This document shows positions 27,142-35,997 of a DNA stretch of 64,000 nucleotides, in pieces (within the stretch, counting starts at the first letter, position 1; the number at the start of each line of letters is the position of its first letter). The position numbers were made by a program, and so were the translations under genes. Under the pieces are notes generated by a model that ran no database searches, was not told the origin of the DNA, and saw only the letters and a list, made by a program, of their open reading frames with translations. The stretch is from NCBI GenBank assembly GCA_902614355.1, contig CACMKP010000003.1:1-64000 (forward strand), written 5' to 3'. The stretch comes from an uncultured Pelagibacteraceae bacterium. GTDB lineage: Bacteria > Pseudomonadota > Alphaproteobacteria > Pelagibacterales > Pelagibacteraceae.

Positions 27142-27432
27142 TTATTTACTTGAAATACCCATAATGTCTGACTCTTTCATTATGCTGTATTCTTTGCCAT
27201 CAATTTTGACTTCAGTTCCTGACCATTTGCCAAATAAAACTTTGTCTCCAACTTTAACGTCCATTGGAATTTTTTTTCCATCATCAGTTTTTGCACCACC
27301 GCCAACAGCTACAACCTTTCCCTCTTGAGGTTTTTCCTGAGCTGTATCTGGTATAATTATTCCTCCAGCAGTTTTTTCGCTGCTATCTAAAACTTCTATT
27401 AAAACTCTGTCATGTAACGGTCTAAATTTCAT
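27142..27432 (-). CDS. groS: co-chaperonin GroES (Hsp10)
   Basis: Heptameric lid of the GroEL cage. It has 96 residues, the usual length, starting [16 protein letters not shown]. The mobile loop (about 16-33) contains [12 protein letters not shown], and [15 protein letters not shown] matches the conserved core. GGAG lies about six bases before the ATG at 27432. It is the first gene of the groESL operon. Confidence 0.98.
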   Translation of the reverse strand: MKFRPLHDRVLIEVLDSSEKTAGGIIIPDTAQEKPQEGKVVAVGGGAKTDDGKKIPMDVKVGDKVLFGKWSGTEVKIDGKEYSIMKESDIMGISSK

Positions 27433-27459
27433 ATATTCTCCTATATAAATATGGAGTTC

Positions 27460-27487
27460 ATATAGAGATTGGTAATACTATTTCAAG
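27460..27487 (-). promoter_or_regulatory. probable sigma-32 (RpoH) promoter of groESL
   Basis: On the minus strand the sequence is CTTGAAA (27487..27481), 14 bases, then TCTATAT (27466..27460). The -35 element and the 14-base spacing are identical to those of the hsp20 promoter in this window; the -10 element agrees with CCCATAT at 5 of 7 positions. The position, about 30 bases before the groES start, is suitable. I see no CIRCE repeat, so HrcA control is not indicated. Confidence 0.7.
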
Positions 27488-27556
27488 ATATACTTAAGAT
27501 TTAGTTTATTAAAAAAGGTAGGAAATTGTGGATTTTTTGGGTTATAGATTATTTTG

Positions 27557-28375
27557 ATGACTAAAAATTTAGATAATGATGGTTTCAGCTCAATCGTTGA
27601 TAATTATCAGCTCTTTTATATCGATTTATGGGGTGTCATTCATAATGGTATAAATCTTCACAAAGAAGCTATCAACGTTTTAAAAGAAATTACAAAAAAG
27701 GGCAAAGAATACATTCTTCTCACAAATGCACCTAGACCTAACAATGTTGTTAAATCCTTTTTAAAAAAAATGGGCATGGCAAAAGAAATTAGAGAGCATG
27801 TTTTTACATCTGGGCAAGCATCACTAAATTATCTCAAAAAAAATTTATCTAATAAAAATTTTTTTCATGTTGGACCACCACGTGATTTTGATTTGTTTAA
27901 TGACTTTGTTAAAATGAAGTCAGACAACATTGATGAAGGAGAATATATATTATGCACTGGATTGTTTGAAAAATTTGATAAAGATTTAAATTATTATAAA
28001 GAATTATTTGAGAAAAATTTAGATAAAGAAATGATTTGCACTAATCCAGACTTAATTGTAGACAGAGGAAACAAGAGAGAACTTTGCGCAGGTTCAGTTG
28101 CTATGGTTTTTGAAAAAATGGGGGGTAAAGTTGTATACTTTGGTAAACCTTACCCTGAAGTTTATAATTTATCCATCAATAATAAAGGTAAAAAAACTCT
28201 TTCAGTCGGTGATAATTTAAATACAGATATAAAAGGTGCGAATCTTCTCAATTACGACTCTTTAATCATTTCAAATGGTATACATAAAAAAGAAATTGAA
28301 AATAAAGGAATTGAAGAGACAGCAAGATCTTACGAAACAATCTGTAATTATATTCAATCTGAATTAAAATGGTGA
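27557..28375 (+). CDS. HAD-superfamily class IIA hydrolase (TIGR01459-like)
   Basis: Phosphatase-like protein of 272 residues. The catalytic motif DLWGV (Asp23) replaces the usual DxDGT, a form typical of the alphaproteobacterial TIGR01459 group. LLTNAPRP is motif II, and GKPYPEVYN and SVGDNLNTDIKGA are the C-terminal Lys and acidic motifs. The substrate is unknown; relatives act on small sugar or nucleotide phosphates. I chose the ATG at 27557 over the TTG one codon before it. Its stop lies inside the start region of ribF, beginning a tightly packed run ribF-ileS-lspA. Confidence 0.86.
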   Translation: MTKNLDNDGFSSIVDNYQLFYIDLWGVIHNGINLHKEAINVLKEITKKGKEYILLTNAPRPNNVVKSFLKKMGMAKEIREHVFTSGQASLNYLKKNLSNKNFFHVGPPRDFDLFNDFVKMKSDNIDEGEYILCTGLFEKFDKDLNYYKELFEKNLDKEMICTNPDLIVDRGNKRELCAGSVAMVFEKMGGKVVYFGKPYPEVYNLSINNKGKKTLSVGDNLNTDIKGANLLNYDSLIISNGIHKKEIENKGIEETARSYETICNYIQSELKW

Positions 28376-29292
28376 AGATGAAATTATATAATAGTTTTAA
28401 TATTTCTAAAAACCATAAAAACTCGATTATCTTAATTGGTAATTTTGATGGCCTTCACCTTGGACATCAAAAGTTATTTAAGCTTGCAAAAAAGTATAAA
28501 AAAAAATATTCATCAAAGATTGGTGTTTTAACTTTTGAGCCAATGCCAAAGATGTTTTTTAACCCACAGTTAAAAAATTTCAGACTATCTAATTTAAATC
28601 AGAAAATTGAAAATTTAAGTAGACTTAATGTTGATTTTGTTATCATTAAAAAATTCGACCATAAATTTTCAAAAACAAAATCAATTTCATTTATAAAAGA
28701 AACTCTAGGAAAAAAAATAAATCCAAAATTTATTTTTGTAAGTAGTAATTTTAGGTTTGGGAATAAAAGAGAGGGAGATGTAAAACAATTGATAAAGTAT
28801 GAGAAGTCATGCAAATATAAGATAATTAAACCTCAACCTTTAATAGTTAAAAAAAAAATTATTTCATCTTCTCTGATAAGAAAATATTTGCAAACTGGAA
28901 AGCTTAAGGATGCAAATAAACTTTTAAAAAGAAACTGGTCCATCGATGGAAAGGTTCAAAAAGGCAAACAGCTAGGAAAAAAGATTGGTTTTCCAACAGC
29001 TAACATTGATATCTATGATTACGTTTTGGCTAAACCCGGTGTTTATGGTGTTAAAGCTAGCAAAATGAATAAATCAAATTATATTAAAGGTATAGCAAAT
29101 TTAGGATATCGACCCACATTTAATGGAAAGAAAATACTATTAGAGGTTCATTTATTTAATTTTTCTGGAAATTTATATAATAAGTATTTAAGAGTTGAAT
29201 TCTTAAAGTTTATAAGAGAAGAAAAAAAATTCAAAAATGTAGAACAATTAAAGAAACAAATTAATGTCGATCTACTAATTGCAAAAAAATAA
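28369..29292 (+). CDS. ribF: bifunctional riboflavin kinase/FAD synthetase
   Basis: Makes FMN from riboflavin and then FAD. The N-terminal nucleotidyltransferase domain has GNFDGLHLGHQ (24-34), with the HxGH adenylylation motif, and ISSSLIRKYL near 164-173. The C-terminal flavokinase domain has KKIGFPTANI (about 204-213) and VYGVKA. The length of 307 residues is normal. The start may be the ATG at 28369, overlapping the HAD gene by 7 bases, or the ATG at 28378. ileS begins one base after its stop, a conserved ribF-ileS-lspA order in many bacteria. Confidence 0.94.
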   Translation: MVKMKLYNSFNISKNHKNSIILIGNFDGLHLGHQKLFKLAKKYKKKYSSKIGVLTFEPMPKMFFNPQLKNFRLSNLNQKIENLSRLNVDFVIIKKFDHKFSKTKSISFIKETLGKKINPKFIFVSSNFRFGNKREGDVKQLIKYEKSCKYKIIKPQPLIVKKKIISSSLIRKYLQTGKLKDANKLLKRNWSIDGKVQKGKQLGKKIGFPTANIDIYDYVLAKPGVYGVKASKMNKSNYIKGIANLGYRPTFNGKKILLEVHLFNFSGNLYNKYLRVEFLKFIREEKKFKNVEQLKKQINVDLLIAKK

Positions 29293-29293
29293 A

Positions 29294-32023
29294 ATGAGTA
29301 AAAGTCAAATAAATTTACCTAAAACAGCTTTTTCAATGAAGGCAAATTTACCAATAAGAGAACCAGAAATATTAGAATTTTGGAAAAAAATTGATCTTTA
29401 CAAAGAATTAAGAAAATCAAGAAAAGGAGAAGAAAAATTTGTTCTTCATGACGGTCCTCCATATGCAAATGGAAACATTCATATGGGTACTGCTTTAAAC
29501 AAAATATTAAAGGATATCATTGTGAAATTTCATCAAATGGACGGTAAAGATTCTGTTTATGTGCCAGGTTGGGATTGTCATGGTTTACCTATTGAGTGGA
29601 AAATTGAAGAGCAGTACAAAAAAAATAAAAAAAATAAAAATGATATTCCAATAGTTGAATTCAGAAAAGAATGTCGATCATTTGCAGAAAAGTGGATAGA
29701 GGTTCATAAAGACCAGTTTAAAAGACTGGGTGTTGTTGGTGACTGGGAAAATTATTATTCAACAATGAGTTATGATGCAGAGGCACAAATTGTAAGAGAG
29801 TTAGGTAAATTTTTAAAAGAAGGAAGTCTTTATAGGGGATTTAAACCAGTTTTATGGTCAACAGTAGAAAAGACAGCCTTAGCTGATGCTGAAGTTGAAT
29901 ACCAAGATCATAAATCTGATACAATTTATGCTTGCTTTCCAGTAAAATCATCCAAAACTAAAGAGCTTAATGGTTGTGATATTGTAATATGGACAACTAC
30001 TCCTTGGACCATACCAGCTAATAAGGCTCTAGCTTACAAAGAAAGCTTAGATTATTTAATAATTCAAATAAGTGATGAGGGTAATTTTAAAAATAAAAAG
30101 ATCATCATTGCAGAAGCATTATTAGATTCGGTTTTAAAAAATTGTGAGTTAAAAGAATTTAAGATTTTAAAAAAATTTAAAGGTAAAAATTTAAAGGACA
30201 CTATCTGCAAGCATCCATTTAATAATTTGGGTTATGATTACGATATTCCTATGCTAGAGGCCCGTTTCGTTACCACTGAACAAGGAACAGGAATTGTTCA
30301 TTGTGCACCAAGTCACGGACCTGATGATTTTAATCTATGTTTAAATAATGGAATAAAAGCCATTGAAACAGTCGATGATGATGGAAAATATACAAAAAAT
30401 GTTTCTTTGTTTGAAGGTCTACATATTTTTAAGGCCAATCCAATTGTTATTGAAAAATTAAAAGATCAAAATAAACTTCTTTCAAATGGTAAATTAGTTC
30501 ATTCCTATCCTCATTCTTGGAGGTCAAAAGCACCTTTAGTTCATAGAGCAACACCACAATGGTTTATTTCTATGGAAAGTCATAAATTAAGAAGTAAAGC
30601 TTTAAAAGCAATTGATGATACAACTTTTTATCCAAGTAAAGGCAAAGAAAGATTAAAATCAATGATTGAGACAAGACCAGATTGGTGTGTGTCAAGACAA
30701 AGAGTTTGGGGTGTACCTCTTCCAATTTTCGTAAATAAAAAATCTAATGAAATTTTGATAGATAATGAAGTATTTGAAAATATTGCAAAAATTTATGAGA
30801 AAGAGGGTTCGGATTGTTGGTTTGCAGATGACCCTCAAAAATTTTTAGGTGATAAATATAAAGCAGAGGATTTTGAAAAGCTCAGCGATATCGTTGAAGT
30901 TTGGTTTGATAGTGGATCAACTCACTCTTTTGTCCTAGAAAAAAGAAAAGATCTTAAGTGGCCTGCATCCATGTATTTGGAGGGTTCAGATCAGCATAGA
31001 GGTTGGTTTCACTCTTCTTTATTAGAGTCGTGTGGAACAAGGGGCAAAGCACCATTCGAATCTATACTATCACATGGATTTGTTGTAGATGGAAAAGGTC
31101 TTAAAATGTCAAAATCCCTTGGAAATGTAATTGCACCAGAGGATATTTTAAAAAAGTATGGTGCTGATATATTAAGGATTTGGGTGGCTGCATCAAATTA
31201 TGCAGAAGACTTAAGAATAGATTATTCAATATTAGACCAGCATTCGGAGTCTTATCGTAAAATAAGAAATACATTCAGATATTTACTAGGAAATATAAAC
31301 GATAAATTTAAGGATGTTAATTTTGATGAAATTGATATCGAAAGCTTGCCAGAACTAGAAAAGTTTCTACTAAATAAGATATATATACTAAATCAAAAAT
31401 TTGAAACTTGTTTTCATAAATACGATTTTCATAATCTTTACAAAGAATTGTTAAGTTTTTGCACAGTAGATTTATCAGCTTTTTATTTTGATATCCGAAA
31501 AGACACTTTATATTGTGATCCAATTAATTCTGAGAAAAGAAAGTCATGTGTTACTGTTTTAAATATTCTGCTAAAATCCTTGCTTAGGTGGTTCGCTCCT
31601 ATTTTATCTTTCACCACTGAAGAAATTTATCAGCTAATATCAAAGAACAGTAAAAGCATTCATTTAGAAAAATTTTTAAAATTTCCAGAAAAATTCAAAA
31701 ATGATAAACTGGCAGAGAAATGGTCTCAATTAATGAAAATAAGAGACATATGCAACATAAGCATTGAAGAACAAAGAGCTAGTAAAGAAATTGGTTCAAG
31801 TTTGGAGGCAGACCTTAATATTCAACTTAATCAAAAATATAAGGATATAGTTGGAAATATGGATTTATCGGAGCTATGTATAGTTTCTAAAGCAAATGTT
31901 AATTTTGATAATCAATTAGATATTTTGGTTGAGACAAAAAAAGCGTCTGGAAACAAATGTTCTGTTTGTTGGAAGATAAGAAAAGATCCATGTGAGAGGC
32001 ATCCCAAATGTCAAATAACATAA
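29294..32023 (+). CDS. ileS: isoleucyl-tRNA synthetase
   Basis: Class I synthetase of 909 residues charging tRNA-Ile, with editing of mis-activated valine. The HIGH-type motif reads HMGTALNK after PPYANGNI, and the KMSKS loop is intact in LKMSKSLGNVI. The editing domain contains WTTTPWTIPAN. The C-terminal zinc site is present: CSVCWK followed by CERHPKC. I chose the ATG at 29294; a TTG five codons upstream would overlap ribF. Its end overlaps lspA by 16 bases. Confidence 0.96.
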   Translation: MSKSQINLPKTAFSMKANLPIREPEILEFWKKIDLYKELRKSRKGEEKFVLHDGPPYANGNIHMGTALNKILKDIIVKFHQMDGKDSVYVPGWDCHGLPIEWKIEEQYKKNKKNKNDIPIVEFRKECRSFAEKWIEVHKDQFKRLGVVGDWENYYSTMSYDAEAQIVRELGKFLKEGSLYRGFKPVLWSTVEKTALADAEVEYQDHKSDTIYACFPVKSSKTKELNGCDIVIWTTTPWTIPANKALAYKESLDYLIIQISDEGNFKNKKIIIAEALLDSVLKNCELKEFKILKKFKGKNLKDTICKHPFNNLGYDYDIPMLEARFVTTEQGTGIVHCAPSHGPDDFNLCLNNGIKAIETVDDDGKYTKNVSLFEGLHIFKANPIVIEKLKDQNKLLSNGKLVHSYPHSWRSKAPLVHRATPQWFISMESHKLRSKALKAIDDTTFYPSKGKERLKSMIETRPDWCVSRQRVWGVPLPIFVNKKSNEILIDNEVFENIAKIYEKEGSDCWFADDPQKFLGDKYKAEDFEKLSDIVEVWFDSGSTHSFVLEKRKDLKWPASMYLEGSDQHRGWFHSSLLESCGTRGKAPFESILSHGFVVDGKGLKMSKSLGNVIAPEDILKKYGADILRIWVAASNYAEDLRIDYSILDQHSESYRKIRNTFRYLLGNINDKFKDVNFDEIDIESLPELEKFLLNKIYILNQKFETCFHKYDFHNLYKELLSFCTVDLSAFYFDIRKDTLYCDPINSEKRKSCVTVLNILLKSLLRWFAPILSFTTEEIYQLISKNSKSIHLEKFLKFPEKFKNDKLAEKWSQLMKIRDICNISIEEQRASKEIGSSLEADLNIQLNQKYKDIVGNMDLSELCIVSKANVNFDNQLDILVETKKASGNKCSVCWKIRKDPCERHPKCQIT

Positions 32024-32511
32024 ATAAAAATTTTCTAATAAACTTTTTTATAGTCCTTAGCATATTTTGTGTTGATAGATTTTCAAAAATTTATGTGATC
32101 GATTTTTATGAGATGAATTATGGTTCTGATTTGTATAATTCAAAATTTCTAAATATAAGTTTAATATGGAATGAAGGTATCGCTTTTGGTCTTCTATCCT
32201 TTAGTGATAAATTTTTTTATCATATCTTAACTTTTTTTATAGGGGTAGTGATATTGATAATACTTTTGATGCTCAATAACAGCGAAGGGCTGAAAAAATA
32301 CTCTCTTTTAATGATATTAGGTGGTGCTTTAGGTAATTTTTATGATCGAATTTTTTTTGAAGCTGTGCCAGATTTTATAGATTTTCATGTTGAAAATTTT
32401 CATTGGTTTATTTTTAATGTATCAGATATATTTATTACCACAGGTGTTGTATTAATGATTTTTTTAGAGATGTTTTTAAGCAAAGATAAATTTCAAAATG
32501 ATAAAAATTAA
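32008..32511 (+). CDS. lspA: lipoprotein signal peptidase (signal peptidase II)
   Basis: Inner-membrane aspartic protease of 167 residues with four helices that removes signal peptides from diacylglyceryl-modified prolipoproteins. Conserved blocks are IWNEGIAFGLL near 53-63, GGALGNFYDRI with the region of the first catalytic Asp, and FNVSDIFITTG with the second. It overlaps ileS by 16 bases and the following lipoprotein gene by 14, implying translational coupling. Its own downstream neighbour is a likely substrate. Confidence 0.93.
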   Translation: MSNNINKNFLINFFIVLSIFCVDRFSKIYVIDFYEMNYGSDLYNSKFLNISLIWNEGIAFGLLSFSDKFFYHILTFFIGVVILIILLMLNNSEGLKKYSLLMILGGALGNFYDRIFFEAVPDFIDFHVENFHWFIFNVSDIFITTGVVLMIFLEMFLSKDKFQNDKN

Positions 32512-32812
32512 GTTTATTTTATTTTTAATTTTTACTTTATTTGTATTACAGAGTTGTCAAGCTGTTAGGGATGGATTAACTTCCCAAAAAAAAAAAAGTA
32601 CTGACGAATTTTTAGTTGAGAAAAAATCACCATTAGTAATGCCACCCGAATTTGACAAATTGCCATTACCCACAACAGCAGAGGAGTCTAACTTTGAAAC
32701 AAATAGTAATAATATTGAAAAATTAATTTCTGATAATAACTCAGAGGAAAAAATTGAAACTCAAAATAAGAATTTTGAGAATTCAATCATAGAAAAAATT
32801 AAACAAAATTAA
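32498..32812 (+). CDS. small lipoprotein, DUF3035-like
   Basis: A 104-residue predicted lipoprotein: hydrophobic leader, then lipobox LQSC (Cys20). The segment TDEFLVEKKSPLVMPPEFDKLPLP (about 36-59) matches the DEF-x-V-x-x-x-PL-x-x-PPeF core seen in alphaproteobacterial DUF3035 proteins. The C-terminal half is Asn/Glu-rich and looks disordered. Function is not established. It sits between lspA and pgi with a 14-base overlap upstream and a one-base overlap downstream. Confidence 0.8.
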   Translation: MIKIKFILFLIFTLFVLQSCQAVRDGLTSQKKKSTDEFLVEKKSPLVMPPEFDKLPLPTTAEESNFETNSNNIEKLISDNNSEEKIETQNKNFENSIIEKIKQN

Positions 32813-33966
32813 TGATTACTAATGGTATCGATTTTAGAAACTTTGCAATCAATAAAAATTCTAAACTAATTAAAAGTTATTTCAGACAATTATTAAAAAA
32901 AAAAAATCAGGTTATTCAATCTTTAAGCATTAATTACAAAGATAGTTTCAAAATTAAAAATATTAAAAAATATAAAAATTTTCAAAATTTAAGAGTAATT
33001 GGCATGGGTGGATCCTCTTTAGGTAGCGAGGCGATTTATGATTTTCTCAGGAAAAAGATAAAAAAGAACTTTTCTTTTGTAGACGATCTAGATGTTAGCA
33101 ACAAAATTAAAAATGATAAAAAATGCTTAAATTTAATTGTTTCTAAGTCAGGTGAAACAGTTGAAACTATTATTAATTCAAATCTGATTATTAAAAAAAA
33201 AGATAGAAACTTATTTATTACCGAAAACAAAAACAATTATTTATATAGACTTGCTTTAAAATTGAAGGCAGAGGTAATACATCACAATAATTTTATTGGT
33301 GGAAGATATTCGGTTTTATCTGAAACGGGAATGCTTCCAGCTGAGCTTATGGGATTAGATGTTAAAAAATTTAGACAATTAAATAATTTAATTAAAAATA
33401 AAAAATTTTTAAATTCTTTAGTTAAAAATGTAAGTTCAATTATTTATTTCATTAAAAGAAAAAAACACAATTCAGTTATCATAAATTATGATAAAAATTC
33501 AGAGAGTCTATTTTTTTGGTATCAACAATTAGTTGCAGAAAGTATAGGAAAAAATAAAAAGGGTTTGTTACCAATTGTATCAAATATGCCAAAAGATAAC
33601 CATAGTGTTATGCAGCTTTACTTGGATGGATTTAAAAATAACTTTTTTACAACTTTTTTTGTTCATTCAAAAAATTCATCTAAAATCATAAATAAGAATA
33701 TTCTTTATTCAAAAAAATTTTTAAGAAATAAAAAATTATTAGATGTGACATATGCTCAAAAAAAAGCTACAGAAATTGTTTTTAAAAAAAGAGGAATACC
33801 TTTTAGGAGTTTTGAAATTTTCAAAAGAGATGAAAAAACTCTAGGAGAACTATTTAATTTTTTTATTTTAGAAACTATTTTGATAGGTCAGGCAATAAAA
33901 GTAAATCCCTACGATCAACCAGCCGTAGAACTAATTAAAAAAGAAACAAAAAAAATTTTAGTTTAA
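32812..33966 (+). CDS. pgi: glucose-6-phosphate isomerase, short form
   Basis: Interconverts glucose-6-phosphate and fructose-6-phosphate. It is only 384 residues against about 550 in E. coli, but active-site regions are present: MGGSSLGSEAI (SIS motif), SKSGETVETI (phosphate binding), GGRYSVLSETG, DNHSVMQLYLDG with the family His, and NPYDQPAVELIKK with the catalytic Lys region. It therefore looks like a compact enzyme rather than a broken gene. Composition is very Lys/Asn-rich. Its start overlaps the lipoprotein stop by one base, and its last nine bases overlap convergent rsmD. Confidence 0.87.
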   Translation: MITNGIDFRNFAINKNSKLIKSYFRQLLKKKNQVIQSLSINYKDSFKIKNIKKYKNFQNLRVIGMGGSSLGSEAIYDFLRKKIKKNFSFVDDLDVSNKIKNDKKCLNLIVSKSGETVETIINSNLIIKKKDRNLFITENKNNYLYRLALKLKAEVIHHNNFIGGRYSVLSETGMLPAELMGLDVKKFRQLNNLIKNKKFLNSLVKNVSSIIYFIKRKKHNSVIINYDKNSESLFFWYQQLVAESIGKNKKGLLPIVSNMPKDNHSVMQLYLDGFKNNFFTTFFVHSKNSSKIINKNILYSKKFLRNKKLLDVTYAQKKATEIVFKKRGIPFRSFEIFKRDEKTLGELFNFFILETILIGQAIKVNPYDQPAVELIKKETKKILV

Positions 33967-34515
33967 GATACCAAATAAAATTTTTGAAATACCATATATT
34001 TTTTCCTCTAAAATACTTAAATTTTTAGAATATTTTTCATTGTCTTTCTTATTTCTATGAATGATTATGATTCCATTTTTATTAAGCAGTTTTATTTCAT
34101 AAATTTTATCAATTAATGCGGATATATTTCTATCTTTATAAGGTGGATCTAAAAAAATGATATCATAACTATTTTTTGTTAAATAAAGCTCAGCATAAAT
34201 ATTTTGGTTAATTATTTCATAATTTTTATACAATTTTAAATTGGCTAAATTTTTTTCTAATATAGGCAAAACGCTGTTATAATTTTCAACAAAAGTGACA
34301 TGTTTTGCCCCATTGGACAAGCATTCTATTCCAAACGATCCAACACCAGCAAATAAATCTAAAATTACAGAATTTTTTATCCTAATATTAAACTTATTAG
34401 AATGTTTAAGTATATTAAAAATAGATTCTTTAGTTAAATCTTTAAGTGGTCTAGTTTTGATATCATTAGGTGCTAATATTTTTTTACCTTTAAGGTTTCC
34501 AGAAATAACTCTCAT
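33958..34515 (-). CDS. rsmD: 16S rRNA (guanine966-N2)-methyltransferase
   Basis: SAM-dependent enzyme modifying G966 of 16S rRNA. It has 185 residues. The start MRVISGNLKGKKI and TRPLKDLTKESIFNIL are typical of RsmD; LDLFAGVGSFGIECLSNGA (52-70) is the SAM site and DPPY (123-126) is the catalytic motif of N2-guanine methylases. It overlaps purD by four bases upstream and convergent pgi by nine at its end. Confidence 0.94.
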   Translation of the reverse strand: MRVISGNLKGKKILAPNDIKTRPLKDLTKESIFNILKHSNKFNIRIKNSVILDLFAGVGSFGIECLSNGAKHVTFVENYNSVLPILEKNLANLKLYKNYEIINQNIYAELYLTKNSYDIIFLDPPYKDRNISALIDKIYEIKLLNKNGIIIIHRNKKDNEKYSKNLSILEEKIYGISKILFGILN

Positions 34516-35777
34516 TTATCTATTACTTTGTAACCAATATCTTTACGGTAAAAACCACCAGTCCAATTTAATTTATTCAAGTATTTATTTACGTTTTCTC
34601 TAGCATTAATAAATTCATTTGATAAAGAGACAAAATTTAACACTCTTCCTCCTATAGAAAAAATTTTTCCTTCTTTTTCAAAAGTTCCAGCATGAAATAG
34701 GTAATCTTCATAATTTAATTCAATTTTGCTGAGATTTTCTATTTCAACTTTTTTTCTATAATTTTCTGGATAGCCTTTTGAGCACAAAACAACACATAAA
34801 CTTTTTTTATCACTCCATTTAATTTCAGTTTCTTTTAATTTTTTGTTGCAGCAAGCTAAAAATATTTCACAAATGTCAGTTTTTAACTTTGGCAGAATTG
34901 TTTGACATTCTGGATCACCCATTCTCACGTTATATTCGATAAGGTAAGGCTCATTATCAATTATCATTAACCCTGCATATAAAAAACCTTTGTATTCAGT
35001 CCCAAGATCTTTTAAAGCTTTTAAAGTTGGTTTTATAATTTTACTTAATATTTTTTTTTCTAGTTGTTTTTCAATTAATCTAGAGGGTGAATAGGCACCC
35101 ATCCCTCCCGTATTTTTTCCCTTATCACCTTCTAAAACTCTTTTATGATCTTGGGCTGTATCAAAATTTTTGATTGAAATTCCATCACTAATAACAAAAA
35201 AACTCATCTCTTCACCTTTCAGAAATTCTTCAATCAATACATTGTTAGCTATGCCAAATTTTCCATCAAATATTTCTTTAACAGCGTTATAAGACTCATT
35301 AAGATTTTCACATATATAAACACCCTTGCCTGAAGCTAAATTATCAGCTTTTATTACTATGGGATGATTAGATTTTTTTAAGAAATTATTAGCTTCATTA
35401 ATATTTTCGAATACCCCAAATTTTGCAGACGGAATATTATATTTTTCACAAATTCTTTTTGTAAAAATTTTGGAACCCTCAAGTTTAGATGCTAATTTAT
35501 TTGGACCGAAAACTTTAATTTTAAATTTTTCCAAATAGTCCACCAAGCCATCCACCAATGGTTTTTCTGGACCTACTATTACCAGTCCAATCTTATTCAT
35601 TAAAACATAATCTTTAAAACCTTCAAAGTCATTTGTATCTATTTCAACGTTGATTGCTATTTTTGCTGTTCCAGCATTTCCAGGAAAACAATACAATTTT
35701 TTTATTTTTTTAGAGCGGTTTAAGAGTTCGCATATAGCATGTTCTCTACCACCACTTCCTATAACACCTACTATCAT
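34512..35777 (-). CDS. purD: phosphoribosylamine-glycine ligase (GARS)
   Basis: Second step of purine synthesis: joins glycine to phosphoribosylamine using ATP. It has 421 residues with ATP-grasp architecture. The N-terminal GSGGREHAI (7-15) is the family start motif; IVGPEKPLVDGLVD, GKNTGGMGAYSP and RMGDPECQ are diagnostic blocks. It precedes rsmD with a four-base overlap. The gap to the divergent DUF2093 gene is only 21 bases. Confidence 0.96.
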   Translation of the reverse strand: MIVGVIGSGGREHAICELLNRSKKIKKLYCFPGNAGTAKIAINVEIDTNDFEGFKDYVLMNKIGLVIVGPEKPLVDGLVDYLEKFKIKVFGPNKLASKLEGSKIFTKRICEKYNIPSAKFGVFENINEANNFLKKSNHPIVIKADNLASGKGVYICENLNESYNAVKEIFDGKFGIANNVLIEEFLKGEEMSFFVISDGISIKNFDTAQDHKRVLEGDKGKNTGGMGAYSPSRLIEKQLEKKILSKIIKPTLKALKDLGTEYKGFLYAGLMIIDNEPYLIEYNVRMGDPECQTILPKLKTDICEIFLACCNKKLKETEIKWSDKKSLCVVLCSKGYPENYRKKVEIENLSKIELNYEDYLFHAGTFEKEGKIFSIGGRVLNFVSLSNEFINARENVNKYLNKLNWTGGFYRKDIGYKVIDK

Positions 35778-35798
35778 GTATAAGTATATAAACTAAAA

Positions 35799-35996
35799 AT
35801 GATAAAAAAATTAGCAAAAATAAAATATTTACCAAATAATTTTCAAGTAATTGAGCCTGGAGATTATGTTATTTGTGCAGTTTCAGGTAAATCAATCAGT
35901 TTAGAAAATTTGAATTATTGGAATGTAGATTTACAAGAACCATATTATTCATATGTTGAGGCGAGCAAAAAAAAAGAGGAGATAGAAAAAATATAA
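35799..35996 (+). CDS. DUF2093 family protein
   Basis: A 65-residue protein matching the alphaproteobacterial DUF2093 family: IKYLPNNFQVIEPGDYVICAVSG followed by ISLENLNYWNVDLQEPYYS. Relatives have a Cys in the C-A-V-(S/T)-G turn and a Y-W-(S/N)-V segment, both present here. Function is unknown. It stands alone on the plus strand, one base from the end of convergent lpxL. Confidence 0.87.
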   Translation: MIKKLAKIKYLPNNFQVIEPGDYVICAVSGKSISLENLNYWNVDLQEPYYSYVEASKKKEEIEKI

Positions 35997-35997
35997 T

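Noticed and set aside
29279..29293. Upstream TTG start for ileS
   Set aside because: It would overlap ribF; the ATG at 29294 directly after the ribF stop is better.
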